Under the pieces are notes generated by a model that made no database searches, was not told where the DNA came from, and saw nothing but the letters and a program-made list of their open reading frames with translations. A stretch of DNA of 64,000 nucleotides from contig JAGCDO010000067.1 of assembly GCA_017651265.1 (NCBI GenBank), positions 1 to 64,000 on the forward strand, read 5' to 3'. The stretch is from Prevotella sp. (GTDB lineage Bacteria; Bacteroidota; Bacteroidia; Bacteroidales; Bacteroidaceae). Positions within the stretch are counted from its first letter, which is position 1. Every line of letters begins with the position of its first letter. Positions 1-10,202 of the stretch are shown here, one piece after another. The position numbers were made by a program, and so were the translations under genes.

Positions 1-1
1 A

Positions 2-451
2 CATGGCGGAGTCACATTGACCCCAGACGATTGGCTGCTCATCTCCGATGTAGACCTCGGCGGAACCCTCAGCTTCATGGGTCATGCTCAGATAACGGAT
101 GATAGATTTGATATTCTCGCCGTGTATGTGTTTGCAGATAAGTACATCATCGAGGAGCCCATCATCGATGGTAGCACTTCCTTCGTGGCCAAGCGGCTGG
201 TCAACAACGCACCGTATCTCTGGCGGGTGAAGGGAGTCAGGGAGACGGATGAAAGCCGATGGGCCTCTTCTTCGTTCGTGACTCCGTATGATCCCTATGC
301 CATTGCGACTGGTATTCAGTCAATAGACAATGGAAAATTGACAATGGATAATTACACTGACAAGTGGTACACCATCGAGGGGCAGAAGCTGAGTGGTAAG
401 CCCACGAAGAAGGGAGTGTATATTTACAACGGCAAGCGCGTTGTAAATTGA
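2..451 (+). CDS. 3' end of a secreted protein with a T9SS-like C-terminus (partial)
   Basis: The frame is open to the left edge of the window, so this is the tail of a longer gene. The visible 149 residues contain a fibronectin type III-like stretch (around WRVKGVRETDESRW) and end in a signal of the form WYTIEGQKLSGKPTKKGVYI plus a short basic tail. That tail is nearly the same as the end of the next gene at 721-4752. Such C-termini are common on exported Prevotella and Bacteroides proteins and resemble type IX secretion (type A) sorting signals, so surface export is inferred. The segment just before it (bases 318-355) is a degenerate 7-bp tandem tract read in frame. The function of the missing body cannot be judged. 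Confidence 0.75.
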   Translation, partial: HGGVTLTPDDWLLISDVDLGGTLSFMGHAQITDDRFDILAVYVFADKYIIEEPIIDGSTSFVAKRLVNNAPYLWRVKGVRETDESRWASSSFVTPYDPYAIATGIQSIDNGKLTMDNYTDKWYTIEGQKLSGKPTKKGVYIYNGKRVVN

Positions 452-473
452 TGCTTTAGCAAGTTTCGCTTAA

Positions 474-602
474 AGAAGCAAGAGGCAAGAAGCATGAGAT
501 ATGTAATAAGTCCCAGTGACTATAACTAGTGCTATTCTCTTGCTTCTTGCTTCTTGCCTCTTGCTTCCTAAACCTGCTTCCTGCTTCTTGCCTCTTTCTT
601 CC
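474..602. repeat. Inverted pair of 7-bp tandem tracts
   Basis: Bases 474-500 carry GAAGCAA/GAGGCAA/GAAGCAT-like heptamers and bases 536-602 carry the reverse-complement series CTTGCTT/CTTGCCT. The two arms could pair in a transcript. They lie in the 270-bp gap between two related surface-protein genes and may act as a terminator-like structure; there is no other gene in the gap. Confidence 0.6.
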
Positions 603-629
603 TTTTTAAAAAGAAAAAGCAAAGAAGTC

Positions 630-660
630 TTTGATTTTTATTATTTAATTCGTATCTTTG
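630..660 (+). promoter_or_regulatory. Bacteroidota-type promoter for 721-4752
   Basis: TTTG at 630-633 is followed after 19 bp by TATCTTTG at 653-660, matching the TTTG-N19/20-TAnnTTTG consensus of the primary sigma factor of this phylum. The start codon at 721 leaves a leader of about 53 nt. Confidence 0.75.
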
Positions 661-720
661 CGGCGCTTATTTATCAACACTTATTATTGATAAACTATTT
701 ATCAACACATTTATAACATT

Positions 721-3700
721 ATGATGAAAAAACTACTATTATCAACGATGCTCATGCTGGCTTGGATAGGGGCGGCGAGAGCAACCCAAGTGACTATCGG
801 CAATGGTACTGTATCTTTGTACGAGTTGCCTTTCAACATGAAGCACAAATACTCCCTGACGCAGCAACTCTATCTTGCTGAGGAACTGGGAGGGTCAGGG
901 TATATTAACTCCATCTCGTTTCACTATGCCTATTCTTCACCATTCACGATGACTGGTATTCAGGTGTATCTGAATGAAGTGGATGAGAGCACTACATACT
1001 CAAAAGTGTTTCCTATTAGTTCTTCCGACAAGGTGTTTGAAGGAACCATCTCAGCATCGGGAGCAGGCTGGGTGACCATCAATTTGGACACGCCGTTTGA
1101 ATACAGTGGTACCAAAAACCTGCTGGTATCCTGCTATAACCCTACTGGCGGTAATTCGTATAGTGATTCATTTAAGTTCTACTGTACCGGCACAGATGTC
1201 TACAAATGCGTATGGTATGAAAGTGACGATCAATATATTAACTTGAATAAACTCTCTTCTTATCCCAGATCATTCATGATGTTTCGTAGTAATACCAAAT
1301 TTGACATTAGTCATGGTCCAATCACGAAATCACTGACCGTTTGTGACGGAACAGAAACCAATAACTACGTTCCCGTTTATGGCTATTACACTGACTGGTA
1401 TCAGAAAAGTGAGTTCATCATCCCTGCCAATAAGTTATTACAATTAGAAGACAACACCATCTCAAAGATGACGTTCTATCTATCTTCTCCTGCTTCTGGT
1501 AGTTGGGGATCTGCCAAGTTCAAGGTGTTCCTTAAGGAAGTGGATGCGACGACCATCAGTAGCTATTATGGTACTTCAGGTGCCACCACGGTTTACGAAG
1601 GCCCTCTCGATGCAACAAAAAGCACAATGGATATCGAGTTCACCACACCATATCATTATCATGGCGGTAACCTGCTCGTCGGCGTATATCAGACGACGAA
1701 GGGTACAGATAATTCTGCCACCTTCTTTGGCTCCACCGCCTCCAATGCATCTATCCATGGCATAAGCTCCTTAAATTTGGACGATGTTAGCATCAATTAT
1801 GAAAACTTCATTCCCAAGACCACCTTTGCCTATTACTATAAAACCAGTTTAACCTGTCCCAAGCCTCAGGACCTGACGGTGAAGGATATCGATACCTGGA
1901 ATGCTACGTTGAGTTGGACATCAGATGCCGCCCAATGGGATTTGCGCTACAAAAGTAAATACGACAGTAATTGGCAACATGTGGAAGGATTGACAAGCCC
2001 AACTTACACATTCAATGAACTGATGCCTGCTACAAGGTATGAGGTTCAGGTAAGGAGCAACTGTGGCGGCGGTGCGGTCAGCTACTGGGTTTCCACCTCG
2101 TTCGTGACCAAGATCTGTGATGAGAAGAACCTTGCAGCAATCAGCTACGAACTGATTGACAGCTATGGCGACGGCTGGAATGGAAATGCCATCAAAATCG
2201 TTCATTCAAATACCGGTCTTGTGGTGGCCACACTGGATATGGTCAGTGATGACGGGAAAATGAAGACGGGCACCATCGACCTCTGTCTCGGCGAAGATTA
2301 TGATTTCGTATGGGAGAAAGGAAGCTATAGTGGAGAGTGTGGCTTCACCATCAAGGATAACTTCGGAGAGGATATCATCGCCTGTCGGAAATGCGGAGAA
2401 CTTCAACCAGGACTCATCACCACATACGGTATCTCGTGGAATCAGTCAAGTGGTAAGCGACCAACAAACCTGGCCATTGCCGAAGGACCGGGTCCTGATC
2501 GTGTAACGTTGACATGGACACCTGGCTCAGAGAACCAGACCACATGGGATTTCTCTTATTCCAAAGAGGGAGATATGAGTGAAGCTGGTGTCGAAAATGT
2601 GCATACTTCGAGTCCTCGCTACGAGTTCACAGGACTTGACAGCTATCCACTGGAGCCCAACACTACCTATAAGGTAAAGATACGCAGTAGTGCTTCTAAC
2701 GAAGGAGGTATGAGCGACTGGAGTAATATCGTCACCTTCACCACCTCTGGAGAGAACCCCATTCCTTCTCAGGTCAACGTGGAGACAACGTATAATCAGG
2801 CAACCATCAGCTGGGTAGGCTATAGCTACTGCTATGATGTAAAGTGTAGGGTAAAGGGTGATACATATTGGAGGTATGTGTACCGTACTGGTTTTTATGG
2901 AAACACTCAGAATACGTATGTCTTGACGGGTCTGGATCCCGATACGGAGTATGAGTATCAGATTGTCGGTATTGCTTATCCAAATGTGGCGAATGTAGGT
3001 ACGGCATTTGCAACCTTCAAGACCAAAGGCTTTACTGCACCGAAGAACCTAACCGTGAGCGAGATCACTTCATCATCCGCAAAGGTGATGTGGGATAAAG
3101 ATGCCTACAAATGGGAGGTGAGGTTCAAGGCTGCTGATGATGAGACATGGACAGATGGAGGCATCACGTCGGAACCTTCATACATAATTTCGGAGGGCCT
3201 GCAACCCGCAACAACCTATCAGGTGAGAGTTAGGACCGTCTTCGCTGAGAATCATCTCAGTGATTGGGTAGAGATAACATTCACAACCGAAGCCCCCGAA
3301 CCATCTAACTATCTTGTTAATGTACCCGAAGATGCCACGATAGAAGAGGACTGGGTGATAGATGGAGAAATCTATTATTATTCCGGCAACTCTTTATTTG
3401 AAAAAGCCACGAAAGTGGCATTCGTCGGCAACGAGGTGTATATTAAGGGACTTGCATATTATTTCCCAGACGCATGGATCAAGGGAACCATCAGCGGCAG
3501 CACCGCTACATTCCCATCTGGTCAGTTTGTGGGGGAGGACGAATACGGTTTTGAATACATGGTAGGCTATGATGGCACCCAAATTGTGGATAATATCATG
3601 TTTAGCTACGATAGCAGTGCCAAGAAGTTCACCATGACGACACCGTATCTTTTAGAGAATAGTGAAATAAACTCGTATTTACCTTGGGCTGTATTTCAAG

Positions 3701-4752
3701 ATCTCTCGGTTTATCAGGGTGAGGTGTTTGTTCCAGAAGTGGTGGATGCTCCAGAGGGACTGACAACACAGAAGTATATATGGACGTGTAATGTTTTAAT
3801 AAACGGTGAAGAAACCGATTATTCGCATACTGGATTCGTTAATATTGGATTTAACGGAAATGATGTATATGTGCAGGGACTGTGTGAAGACCTCCCAGAC
3901 GCTTGGATCAAAGGTACGAAGAACGGCAACAAGGTGACCTTCCGCACCGGACAGTACTTTGGTGAAATAACGAACATTTTGGGTTATATATATCCATATT
4001 ACTTTGTAGGCTACACGGGAACCGCTACGAGCGATGTCGTGTTTACCTACAATACCACCACTAAGACCTTCACAGCCGACACTCCGTTCTTGCTAAATGA
4101 GCATCGAAGTATAATCAGACCATATATAACGTTCAACAACAACAAATGGGAGCTGTTAAAAGAGAAGGTGGCTGTTCCTGCCAGTCCTTCTTTTACTATG
4201 TTGAAACTTGAAGGTACATCATATCCGTATGTTGATCTTGACATTCCTTTTAAGGATGTGGACGGTAATGAGATGAATCCCGACAAACTGTACTACCGGC
4301 TTTACAGTGATGTGGAGCACGTTAAAGACCTTATCGTGTTCGTGGCTGGTACGGGTGATAATCAGTATAAATATTTTACGGAGACGCTCACTGAGATTCC
4401 CTATCTCTTCAATGACGATTACGACATTTACAAATGTGGGAAGAGGGTGTATCTCAATCAGGGCCTGGACTTCTTGAACACGTTAAACCGCATCGGTGTG
4501 CAGTCTGTATATTACGGTGGATTGGCTGAAGGACAACCAGGAAAGACAAGTCCGATTGTATGGTGCGACATCAAGGAGTTCACCACACCAGAAATCAGTA
4601 TAGCCACAGGTGTTGAGGCAATGGATAATGGACAATGGACAATAGATGATTCTACTGACAAGTGGTACACCATCGATGGTCAGAAACTGAGTGGTAAGCC
4701 CACGAAGAAAGGGGTTTATATTCAAAATGGCAAGAAGACCATTTTGAATTAG
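721..4752 (+). CDS. Large multidomain fibronectin type III surface protein
   Basis: A 1343-residue exported protein with a signal peptide at about 1-21 (MMKKLLLSTML start, cut near GAARA). Two related modules of about 170 residues occupy 22-195 and 200-370. A fibronectin type III domain follows (about 376-463), then a module with the DSYGDGWNG motif (about 467-570), then three more FN3 domains (about 578-676, 680-766, 771-856). Residues 860-1000 and 1006-1146 are two copies of a domain holding PDAWIKGT. The protein ends in WYTIDGQKLSGKPTKKGVYI plus a short tail, which I read as a type IX secretion-like sorting signal. Adhesion or polysaccharide binding at the cell surface is plausible, but no catalytic motif is seen. 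The last residues before the signal (VEAMDNGQWTIDD) are encoded by a 7-bp tandem tract. Confidence 0.8.
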   Translation: MMKKLLLSTMLMLAWIGAARATQVTIGNGTVSLYELPFNMKHKYSLTQQLYLAEELGGSGYINSISFHYAYSSPFTMTGIQVYLNEVDESTTYSKVFPISSSDKVFEGTISASGAGWVTINLDTPFEYSGTKNLLVSCYNPTGGNSYSDSFKFYCTGTDVYKCVWYESDDQYINLNKLSSYPRSFMMFRSNTKFDISHGPITKSLTVCDGTETNNYVPVYGYYTDWYQKSEFIIPANKLLQLEDNTISKMTFYLSSPASGSWGSAKFKVFLKEVDATTISSYYGTSGATTVYEGPLDATKSTMDIEFTTPYHYHGGNLLVGVYQTTKGTDNSATFFGSTASNASIHGISSLNLDDVSINYENFIPKTTFAYYYKTSLTCPKPQDLTVKDIDTWNATLSWTSDAAQWDLRYKSKYDSNWQHVEGLTSPTYTFNELMPATRYEVQVRSNCGGGAVSYWVSTSFVTKICDEKNLAAISYELIDSYGDGWNGNAIKIVHSNTGLVVATLDMVSDDGKMKTGTIDLCLGEDYDFVWEKGSYSGECGFTIKDNFGEDIIACRKCGELQPGLITTYGISWNQSSGKRPTNLAIAEGPGPDRVTLTWTPGSENQTTWDFSYSKEGDMSEAGVENVHTSSPRYEFTGLDSYPLEPNTTYKVKIRSSASNEGGMSDWSNIVTFTTSGENPIPSQVNVETTYNQATISWVGYSYCYDVKCRVKGDTYWRYVYRTGFYGNTQNTYVLTGLDPDTEYEYQIVGIAYPNVANVGTAFATFKTKGFTAPKNLTVSEITSSSAKVMWDKDAYKWEVRFKAADDETWTDGGITSEPSYIISEGLQPATTYQVRVRTVFAENHLSDWVEITFTTEAPEPSNYLVNVPEDATIEEDWVIDGEIYYYSGNSLFEKATKVAFVGNEVYIKGLAYYFPDAWIKGTISGSTATFPSGQFVGEDEYGFEYMVGYDGTQIVDNIMFSYDSSAKKFTMTTPYLLENSEINSYLPWAVFQDLSVYQGEVFVPEVVDAPEGLTTQKYIWTCNVLINGEETDYSHTGFVNIGFNGNDVYVQGLCEDLPDAWIKGTKNGNKVTFRTGQYFGEITNILGYIYPYYFVGYTGTATSDVVFTYNTTTKTFTADTPFLLNEHRSIIRPYITFNNNKWELLKEKVAVPASPSFTMLKLEGTSYPYVDLDIPFKDVDGNEMNPDKLYYRLYSDVEHVKDLIVFVAGTGDNQYKYFTETLTEIPYLFNDDYDIYKCGKRVYLNQGLDFLNTLNRIGVQSVYYGGLAEGQPGKTSPIVWCDIKEFTTPEISIATGVEAMDNGQWTIDDSTDKWYTIDGQKLSGKPTKKGVYIQNGKKTILN
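4617..4655 (+). repeat. Coding 7-bp tandem tract
   Basis: Consecutive AATGGAT, AATGGAC, AATGGAC and AATAGAT units lie inside the coding sequence just before the C-terminal sorting signal. The equivalent place in the upstream gene (318-355) has the same kind of tract. Confidence 0.6.
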
Positions 4753-4829
4753 TTGACAGTTGATAATTGACAGTTGACAGTTCATCGCATAGCGAAGCGG
4801 TAAAGCCGAGCGGACAATTGACAATTGAA
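4751..4829. repeat. Degenerate 7-bp tandem tract (GTTGACA/AATTGAC)
   Basis: After the stop codon come GTTGACA, GTTGATA, ATTGACA, GTTGACA and GTTCATC units (4751-4785), a short unrelated spacer and two more AATTGAC units up to 4829. It is intergenic and holds no reading frame of note. Confidence 0.65.
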
Positions 4830-4831
4830 TG

Positions 4832-4879
4832 ATTTTCCGCGGAACTCGTTAAGGGTTTCGCGGAAAATTTGTATATTTG
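4832..4879 (+). promoter_or_regulatory. 10-bp inverted repeat next to a promoter -7 box
   Basis: ATTTTCCGCG at 4832-4841 is exactly complementary to CGCGGAAAAT at 4859-4868, with a 17-nt loop. A TATATTTG box follows at 4872-4879, 50 nt before the start codon at 4929; no good TTTG -33 box is seen. The palindrome could be an operator for the flavoprotein gene or a terminator for the upstream gene. The sequence does not decide between them. Confidence 0.5.
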
Positions 4880-4928
4880 CATGCAGATTCTTTTCGATAA
4901 AGGAAAGAAAAGGTGATTTGATAGGCAG

Positions 4929-6488
4929 ATGATTAAGGAATATTCCATCAGGGTGCGACCGCATCAGGCGGTGAATGAGGCCACCATTAAGGACTACCTG
5001 GCTCACGAGGAAGGTCTTGAGATGAAATCGATGACGCATGTCAGAGTACTGAAACGCAGTATCGATGCACGTCAGCGTGCTATCTTCGTGAACCTTAAGA
5101 TACGGGTGTATATCAACGAAGAACCAACGGAAGATGAATACGTGAAGACGGAGTACCGTGACGTGTCATCTGCTCCACAAGTCATCGTGGTTGGAGCCGG
5201 TCCTGGTGGTTTGTTCGCCGCACTGCGATTAATCGAACTCGGTCTGAAACCTATTGTGTTGGAACGGGGAAAGAATGTGCATGAGCGTAAAAAGGACTTA
5301 GCCTTGATTGCCCGTACCCAACAGGTGGATGAGGAGAGCAACTATTGCTTCGGTGAAGGTGGAGCCGGTGCCTATAGCGACGGGAAACTCTATACCCGCA
5401 GTAAGAAACGCGGTAGTGTGGAGAAGATCCTGAATGTGTTCTGTCAGCATGGTGCCAGTACGAATATCCTTGCCGATGCACATCCTCATATCGGTACTGA
5501 TAAACTGCCCCGTGTGATTGAGAATATGCGGAACACCATCCTGCAATGTGGCGGTGAGGTGCATTTCCAGACCAAGATGACTCGTCTGATATTGGATGGC
5601 GATACCGTGGTTGGTGTGGAAGCTGTCTCAAACTCTCAACTGTCATTCCGCGGACCGGTGATCCTGGCTACTGGTCATTCAGCCCGTGATGTTTATCGTT
5701 ATCTCGCAGGCGCAGGTGTCTTTTTGGAAGCTAAGGCGCTGGCTGTTGGTGTTCGTCTGGAACATCCAGCCCAGTTAATTGATCAGATACAATATCATAA
5801 CAAGGAGGGTAGGGGCGACTATCTTCCTGCAGCGGAATACAATTTCGTGACACAGGTGGAGGGTCGTGGCGTCTATAGCTTCTGTATGTGTCCTGGCGGC
5901 TTTGTCATACCAGCCGCTACAGGGCCGGAACAGATTGTGGTAAACGGAATGAGTCCTGCCAACCGTGGTACACGATGGAGCAACAGCGGTATGGTGGTGG
6001 AACTGCGTCCAGAGGATGTGGATGGTGAAGGACCGTTGAAGATGATGTGCTTCCAAGAGGAGCTGGAGCGTGTGTGCTGGCAGCAGGGAAACAGGAAGCA
6101 GACCGCTCCGGCACAACGCATGGCAGATTTCGTGAACGGTAAGCTCAGTGCCGACCTTCCCGAGAGTAGCTATGCACCCGGCTTAATTGCCAGTCCGCTG
6201 CATTTCTGGATGCCTGAAATGATTGCCTCACGACTGCGTCAGGGGTTCCGGAAATTCGGTGCGATGAGTCATGGCTTCCTCACCAACAATGCCACGGTAA
6301 TCGCCGTGGAGACACGCACTTCGTCACCTGTCCGCATCTTGCGTGACAAGGATACGTTGGAGCATGTAAACGTAAAAGGTTTGTTCCCTTGTGGGGAAGG
6401 TGCTGGCTATGCAGGTGGTATCGTATCAGCTGGTGTTGACGGTGAACGCTGTGCAGAGCAGGTAGCACGACTGTTGGGAGTGCTCTGA
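4929..6488 (+). CDS. FAD-dependent dehydrogenase (COG2509 family)
   Basis: A 519-residue cytoplasmic flavoprotein. The dinucleotide-binding Rossmann motif GAGPGGLFAALRL sits at about residues 88-100 after a short N-terminal domain. A second conserved stretch (CFGEGGAGAYSDGKLYTR) at about 138-155 and the C-terminal FPCGEGAGYAGGIVSAGVDG are characteristic of this uncharacterised FAD-dependent family. The substrate is unknown. It is a single gene: the upstream neighbour is a surface protein and the downstream uvrA is convergent, with only 11 bp between stop codons. The ATG at 4929 follows the promoter-like box at 4872-4879. Family assignment is firm; the physiological role is not. Confidence 0.85.
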   Translation: MIKEYSIRVRPHQAVNEATIKDYLAHEEGLEMKSMTHVRVLKRSIDARQRAIFVNLKIRVYINEEPTEDEYVKTEYRDVSSAPQVIVVGAGPGGLFAALRLIELGLKPIVLERGKNVHERKKDLALIARTQQVDEESNYCFGEGGAGAYSDGKLYTRSKKRGSVEKILNVFCQHGASTNILADAHPHIGTDKLPRVIENMRNTILQCGGEVHFQTKMTRLILDGDTVVGVEAVSNSQLSFRGPVILATGHSARDVYRYLAGAGVFLEAKALAVGVRLEHPAQLIDQIQYHNKEGRGDYLPAAEYNFVTQVEGRGVYSFCMCPGGFVIPAATGPEQIVVNGMSPANRGTRWSNSGMVVELRPEDVDGEGPLKMMCFQEELERVCWQQGNRKQTAPAQRMADFVNGKLSADLPESSYAPGLIASPLHFWMPEMIASRLRQGFRKFGAMSHGFLTNNATVIAVETRTSSPVRILRDKDTLEHVNVKGLFPCGEGAGYAGGIVSAGVDGERCAEQVARLLGVL

Positions 6489-6499
6489 TCGGTTATTGG

Positions 6500-9367
6500 T
6501 TATTTCTTGATCTCTTCCCGCAGGAATCGCGGTGTAAAGCCTTTCTTGCTCTTCGCCACCTCTTCAGGTGTTCCCGTTGTGAGGATTGTTCCTCCCTTAC
6601 GTCCCCCTTCTGGTCCCATATCAATGATATAGTCGGCTAATTTGATTACATCGAAGTTGTGTTCGATGATGATGACAGTGTTCCCGCGGTCAACCAACTG
6701 CTGAAGCACATTCATCAGAATGCGGATATCTTCGAAGTGCAGTCCTGTGGTTGGCTCATCAAGGATATAGAGCGTTTTACCTGTATCTTTCTTACTCAGT
6801 TCCGTGGCGAGTTTCACACGCTGACTCTCACCGCCGGAGAGGGTGGTGGAAGGTTGTCCCAATTTAATATAACCAAGTCCTACATCCTGAATGGTTTTGA
6901 TCTTCCTGAGTATATCTGGCACATTCTCAAAGAATTCCACTGCCTGGTTAATGGTCATATCAAGTACATCGGCAATGGATTTACCCTTGTATCTTACCTC
7001 TAAGGTCTCGCGGTTATAACGCTTGCCGTGACACACCTCACAAGGTACATATACATCTGGCAGGAAGTTCATCTCGATGGTCTTGTAACCATTACCGCCA
7101 CATGTCTCACAGCGTCCGCCTTTCACATTGAACGAGAACCGTCCGGGTTTGTAGCCGCGGATTTTTGCCTCGGGCAGATTCACAAAGAGAGAACGTATGT
7201 CGCTGAACACTCCCGTATAGGTAGCAGGATTGGAGCGAGGTGTCCGTCCGATAGGAGTCTGGTCAACATTCACCACCTTATCAATATGTTCCAGTCCTTC
7301 AATACTGTCATACTTCATGGGTTTCTTCAGCGAGCGGTAGAAATGCTGACTGAGAATCGGCTGCAGCGTTTCGTTGATCAGGGTGGATTTTCCTGATCCG
7401 CTGACACCTGTTACCACGATGAGCGTTCCCAATGGGAAGGTCACGTCCACATGCTTGAGGTTATTTCCTGCTGCCCCATGTAGGGTGATGACTTTCCCGT
7501 TACCTTTCCTGCGCTTGTCGGGCAGGGAAATCTCCTTCTGTCCGTTGAGGTATTGCGCCGTGAGGGTATTAGTCTTCATCATCTCTGCGGGCGTTCCTTG
7601 GAATACCACCTCACCACCTTTACGACCAGCCTTAGGACCGATATCCACGATATAGTCGGCGTTTCGCATCATATCTTTGTCGTGTTCCACAACAATGACC
7701 GTATTCCCGATATCACGCAGCTCCTTCAACGAGGCAATCAGTCGTTCGTTATCACGCTGGTGCAGACCGATGCTCGGCTCGTCGAGGATATAGAGCACGT
7801 TGACCAGCTGACTGCCAATTTGGGTGGCGAGACGGATGCGCTGACTCTCACCGCCAGAGAGAGAAGCCGACTGGCGGTCGAGCGACAGATAGTCGAGTCC
7901 TACCTCCAGCATGAAATCCAGTCGGGTACGGATCTCCTTGAAGATCTCCTCGGCAATCTTCTGCTGTTGAGGCTCCATGTGCTCCTCAACCTTAGAGAGC
8001 CACTCCTTCAGTTCGCTGATATCCATCTGCGCCAGTTCAGAGATGTTCTTATCCCAGATGCGGTAGGAGAGGGATTCGCGGTTCAGTCGCTGACCTTGGC
8101 ACTCTGGACACACTGCAGTAGCCAGGAACTGGTCAGCCCATTTCTGTCCGCTGGCGCTGTCATCGTTCTCCATGATGCTTCGCAGGTATTTGATCACACC
8201 GTTGAAAGCCACGAAGAAATCACTCGAGGTATGCACCAGATCCTTGCTGATACGCACATCGGTCAGCGATCCGTAGAGCACCTCCTGCAAAGCTTCCTCA
8301 GGCAGTTCCTTGACAGGCGTCTTCAGGTTGCATTCATAGTTATGTAAGATAGCGTCAATCTGCCAGAATATCAGCTGACTCTTGTATTTCCCCAACGGAG
8401 CAATGGCTCCTTCGTAGATGGAGAGCCGACGGTCGGGAATGACCTTGTCGAGATCAATCTCGTTGATATATCCCAGTCCTTTGCAATGCGGGCATGCTCC
8501 TTCAGGAGAGTTGAACGAGAACTTGTTCGGGGCAGGGTCACCATAGGACATTCCCGTGGTAGGACACATCAATCGTTTGGAGTAATACTTCACTTCGCCC
8601 GTTCCATCGTTCTGCGAAGCATTCGTCATGTCCATCACCATGATAATCCCTTCTCCCTGTTTCATGGCCAGGGAGACCGATTTCTTCAGTCGTTCAGTCC
8701 TGGCATCCTCGTCGGGAGAGTAGGGGGGCAGACTCATCTTGTCGATGACCACCTCGATATTATGGTTCTTGTAACGGTCAACCTTCATACCCCGCGTGAT
8801 TTCCGTGATCACTCCGTCGATGCGGATATGCAGGTAGCCTTTCCGGCGCATGCTCTCGAAGAGTTCGCGGTAGTGACCTTTTCTGTTGCGTACCAGTGGA
8901 GCCAGAAGGTAGATCTTCTTTTCGGCATAATCCTCTCTGATCATGCTGAGCACCTTCTCTTCAGTATATTTCACCATCTTCTCACCCGTGGCATAGCTGT
9001 AGGCCGTACCGGCACGGGCAAAGAGCAGACGGAGGAAGTCGTACACTTCGGTGGTGGTTCCTACCGTGGAACGTGGATTCTTATTGGTGGTTTTCTGTTC
9101 GATGCTGATGACAGGACTCAGTCCTGTTATCTTATCCACATCGGGTCGTTCCATTCCTCCCAGGAAGTTTCGGGCATAAGCCGAGAAGGTCTCGATGTAT
9201 CGCCGCTGTCCTTCGGCAAAGATTGTGTCGAAAGCCAGTGACGACTTCCCCGATCCGCTCAGTCCGGTGATGACCGTCAGACTGTTTCGGGGAATCTCCA
9301 CATCGACGTTCTTCAGGTTATGTACCCGAGCGCCCCAGATATTGATTCTTTCGTCTTCTCTGTTCAT
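6500..9367 (-). CDS. uvrA: Excinuclease ABC subunit A
   Basis: A 955-residue protein of normal UvrA length. UvrA is the damage-recognition ATPase of nucleotide excision repair; it scans DNA with UvrB and hands over the lesion for UvrC cutting. Both ABC ATPase modules are present: Walker [11 protein letters not shown] near residue 35 and [10 protein letters not shown] near 650, signature [12 protein letters not shown] near 510 and [12 protein letters not shown] near 840, and Walker B with [12 protein letters not shown] and [12 protein letters not shown]. Zinc-binding pairs appear as CPHC/CPEC in the first half and CETC/CEVC in the second. It starts 26 bp after the stop of the minus-strand gene upstream (9394-10107), so the two may be co-transcribed. 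Confidence 0.97.
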   Translation of the reverse strand: MNREDERINIWGARVHNLKNVDVEIPRNSLTVITGLSGSGKSSLAFDTIFAEGQRRYIETFSAYARNFLGGMERPDVDKITGLSPVISIEQKTTNKNPRSTVGTTTEVYDFLRLLFARAGTAYSYATGEKMVKYTEEKVLSMIREDYAEKKIYLLAPLVRNRKGHYRELFESMRRKGYLHIRIDGVITEITRGMKVDRYKNHNIEVVIDKMSLPPYSPDEDARTERLKKSVSLAMKQGEGIIMVMDMTNASQNDGTGEVKYYSKRLMCPTTGMSYGDPAPNKFSFNSPEGACPHCKGLGYINEIDLDKVIPDRRLSIYEGAIAPLGKYKSQLIFWQIDAILHNYECNLKTPVKELPEEALQEVLYGSLTDVRISKDLVHTSSDFFVAFNGVIKYLRSIMENDDSASGQKWADQFLATAVCPECQGQRLNRESLSYRIWDKNISELAQMDISELKEWLSKVEEHMEPQQQKIAEEIFKEIRTRLDFMLEVGLDYLSLDRQSASLSGGESQRIRLATQIGSQLVNVLYILDEPSIGLHQRDNERLIASLKELRDIGNTVIVVEHDKDMMRNADYIVDIGPKAGRKGGEVVFQGTPAEMMKTNTLTAQYLNGQKEISLPDKRRKGNGKVITLHGAAGNNLKHVDVTFPLGTLIVVTGVSGSGKSTLINETLQPILSQHFYRSLKKPMKYDSIEGLEHIDKVVNVDQTPIGRTPRSNPATYTGVFSDIRSLFVNLPEAKIRGYKPGRFSFNVKGGRCETCGGNGYKTIEMNFLPDVYVPCEVCHGKRYNRETLEVRYKGKSIADVLDMTINQAVEFFENVPDILRKIKTIQDVGLGYIKLGQPSTTLSGGESQRVKLATELSKKDTGKTLYILDEPTTGLHFEDIRILMNVLQQLVDRGNTVIIIEHNFDVIKLADYIIDMGPEGGRKGGTILTTGTPEEVAKSKKGFTPRFLREEIKK

Positions 9368-9393
9368 GATGGTGGAAGGAGGAAGGAACGGGA

Positions 9394-10107
9394 TTAATAG
9401 TTGGAGTTACCGGCTCTGTCGATATAGCCGCGTAGCAGGTTCACGTCGCGCCTGATGTTGTATTCAATACCGTCAGCCCCCTTGGCCTTGACCAGTACGA
9501 AATACACCCCATCCTTCACGGGCTTACCGTTATAGGTTCCATCCCATTCTCCGGCAGGATCTGTCCATTCATACAGCTTCTGTCCCCAGCGGTTGAAAAT
9601 ATAGGCATGGAACTCCACCAACGACTGATAAGACTTCGCCTTATAGGTGTCGTTATGTTGGTCGCCGTTGGGCGAGAAGGCGTTGGGCATCTCCAACTTA
9701 CTCTCGCTGACCGTTACCTTGATAGGTGTCCTGTCCATCCAGTATTCCTGGGTGCAGAACACGGTATCTGTTCCCTCCACGAAGGTGGCGTACAGCACAA
9801 TCTCGTGTGTTCCTGCCTTCAAGAAAGTATAGGAAGTGTCCTCTTCGTATCTGATCAGATAGGGCTCTTCTTCCCCTTCCATCTTGAATCGCCATTCGTA
9901 GTAGGCTGAATAGCCTCCTGTATTCTCGGCATTGGCTTTGAACTCAACCGTAAGAGGAGCAGGACCAGAGAAAAGGGTACCGCTTTCCTGTGCACCATCG
10001 TCTTTGATCACGGTGGCGGTAGGGTCGATGGTTGGCTTTGTCTGTGCCGACATTCCTAAGGTCATGCAAAGGGCGGCAGAGAGTGTGAATATTTGTTTTA
10101 TTTTCAT
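9394..10107 (-). CDS. PKD-like protein with gliding-motility (CHU_C, type B) C-terminal domain
   Basis: A 237-residue exported protein with a signal peptide ([20 protein letters not shown], cut near SAQ). Residues about 30-130 look like a PKD or Ig-like fold ([20 protein letters not shown]). The last about 95 residues, beginning [18 protein letters not shown] and including [11 protein letters not shown] and [16 protein letters not shown], match the gliding motility-associated C-terminal domain. That domain is the type B sorting signal of type IX secretion. The protein is probably secreted or anchored at the surface; its partner is unknown. A minus-strand TATTTTTG box at 10134-10127 lies 20 nt upstream and is shared in a divergent region with the LysM gene. 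Confidence 0.85.
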   Translation of the reverse strand: MKIKQIFTLSAALCMTLGMSAQTKPTIDPTATVIKDDGAQESGTLFSGPAPLTVEFKANAENTGGYSAYYEWRFKMEGEEEPYLIRYEEDTSYTFLKAGTHEIVLYATFVEGTDTVFCTQEYWMDRTPIKVTVSESKLEMPNAFSPNGDQHNDTYKAKSYQSLVEFHAYIFNRWGQKLYEWTDPAGEWDGTYNGKPVKDGVYFVLVKAKGADGIEYNIRRDVNLLRGYIDRAGNSNY

Positions 10108-10126
10108 TTTTTCTTGGTTTATCGTG

Positions 10127-10175
10127 CAAAAATACGCAATAAAGTTGATTTAGCCATTCTTTTTTTGTATTTTTG
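10127..10175. promoter_or_regulatory. Divergent promoter pair
   Basis: The minus-strand -7 box TATTTTTG (10134-10127) faces the CHU_C gene and the plus-strand -7 box TATTTTTG (10168-10175) faces the LysM gene, with a TTG at 10145-10147 as a weak plus-strand -33. The plus box means that translation cannot start at the in-frame TTG at 10173; the ATG at 10203 is the start. Confidence 0.6.
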
Positions 10176-10202
10176 CACAGGATTTTTAAATATAAAGTGA
10201 TT

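Noticed and set aside
7553..9241. Long open frames antisense to uvrA
   Set aside because: They mirror the codon pattern of uvrA, which is certain, and show no protein-like domains.
10173..10202. Upstream TTG start for the LysM protein
   Set aside because: It lies within the promoter -7 box and would add residues in front of a complete signal peptide.
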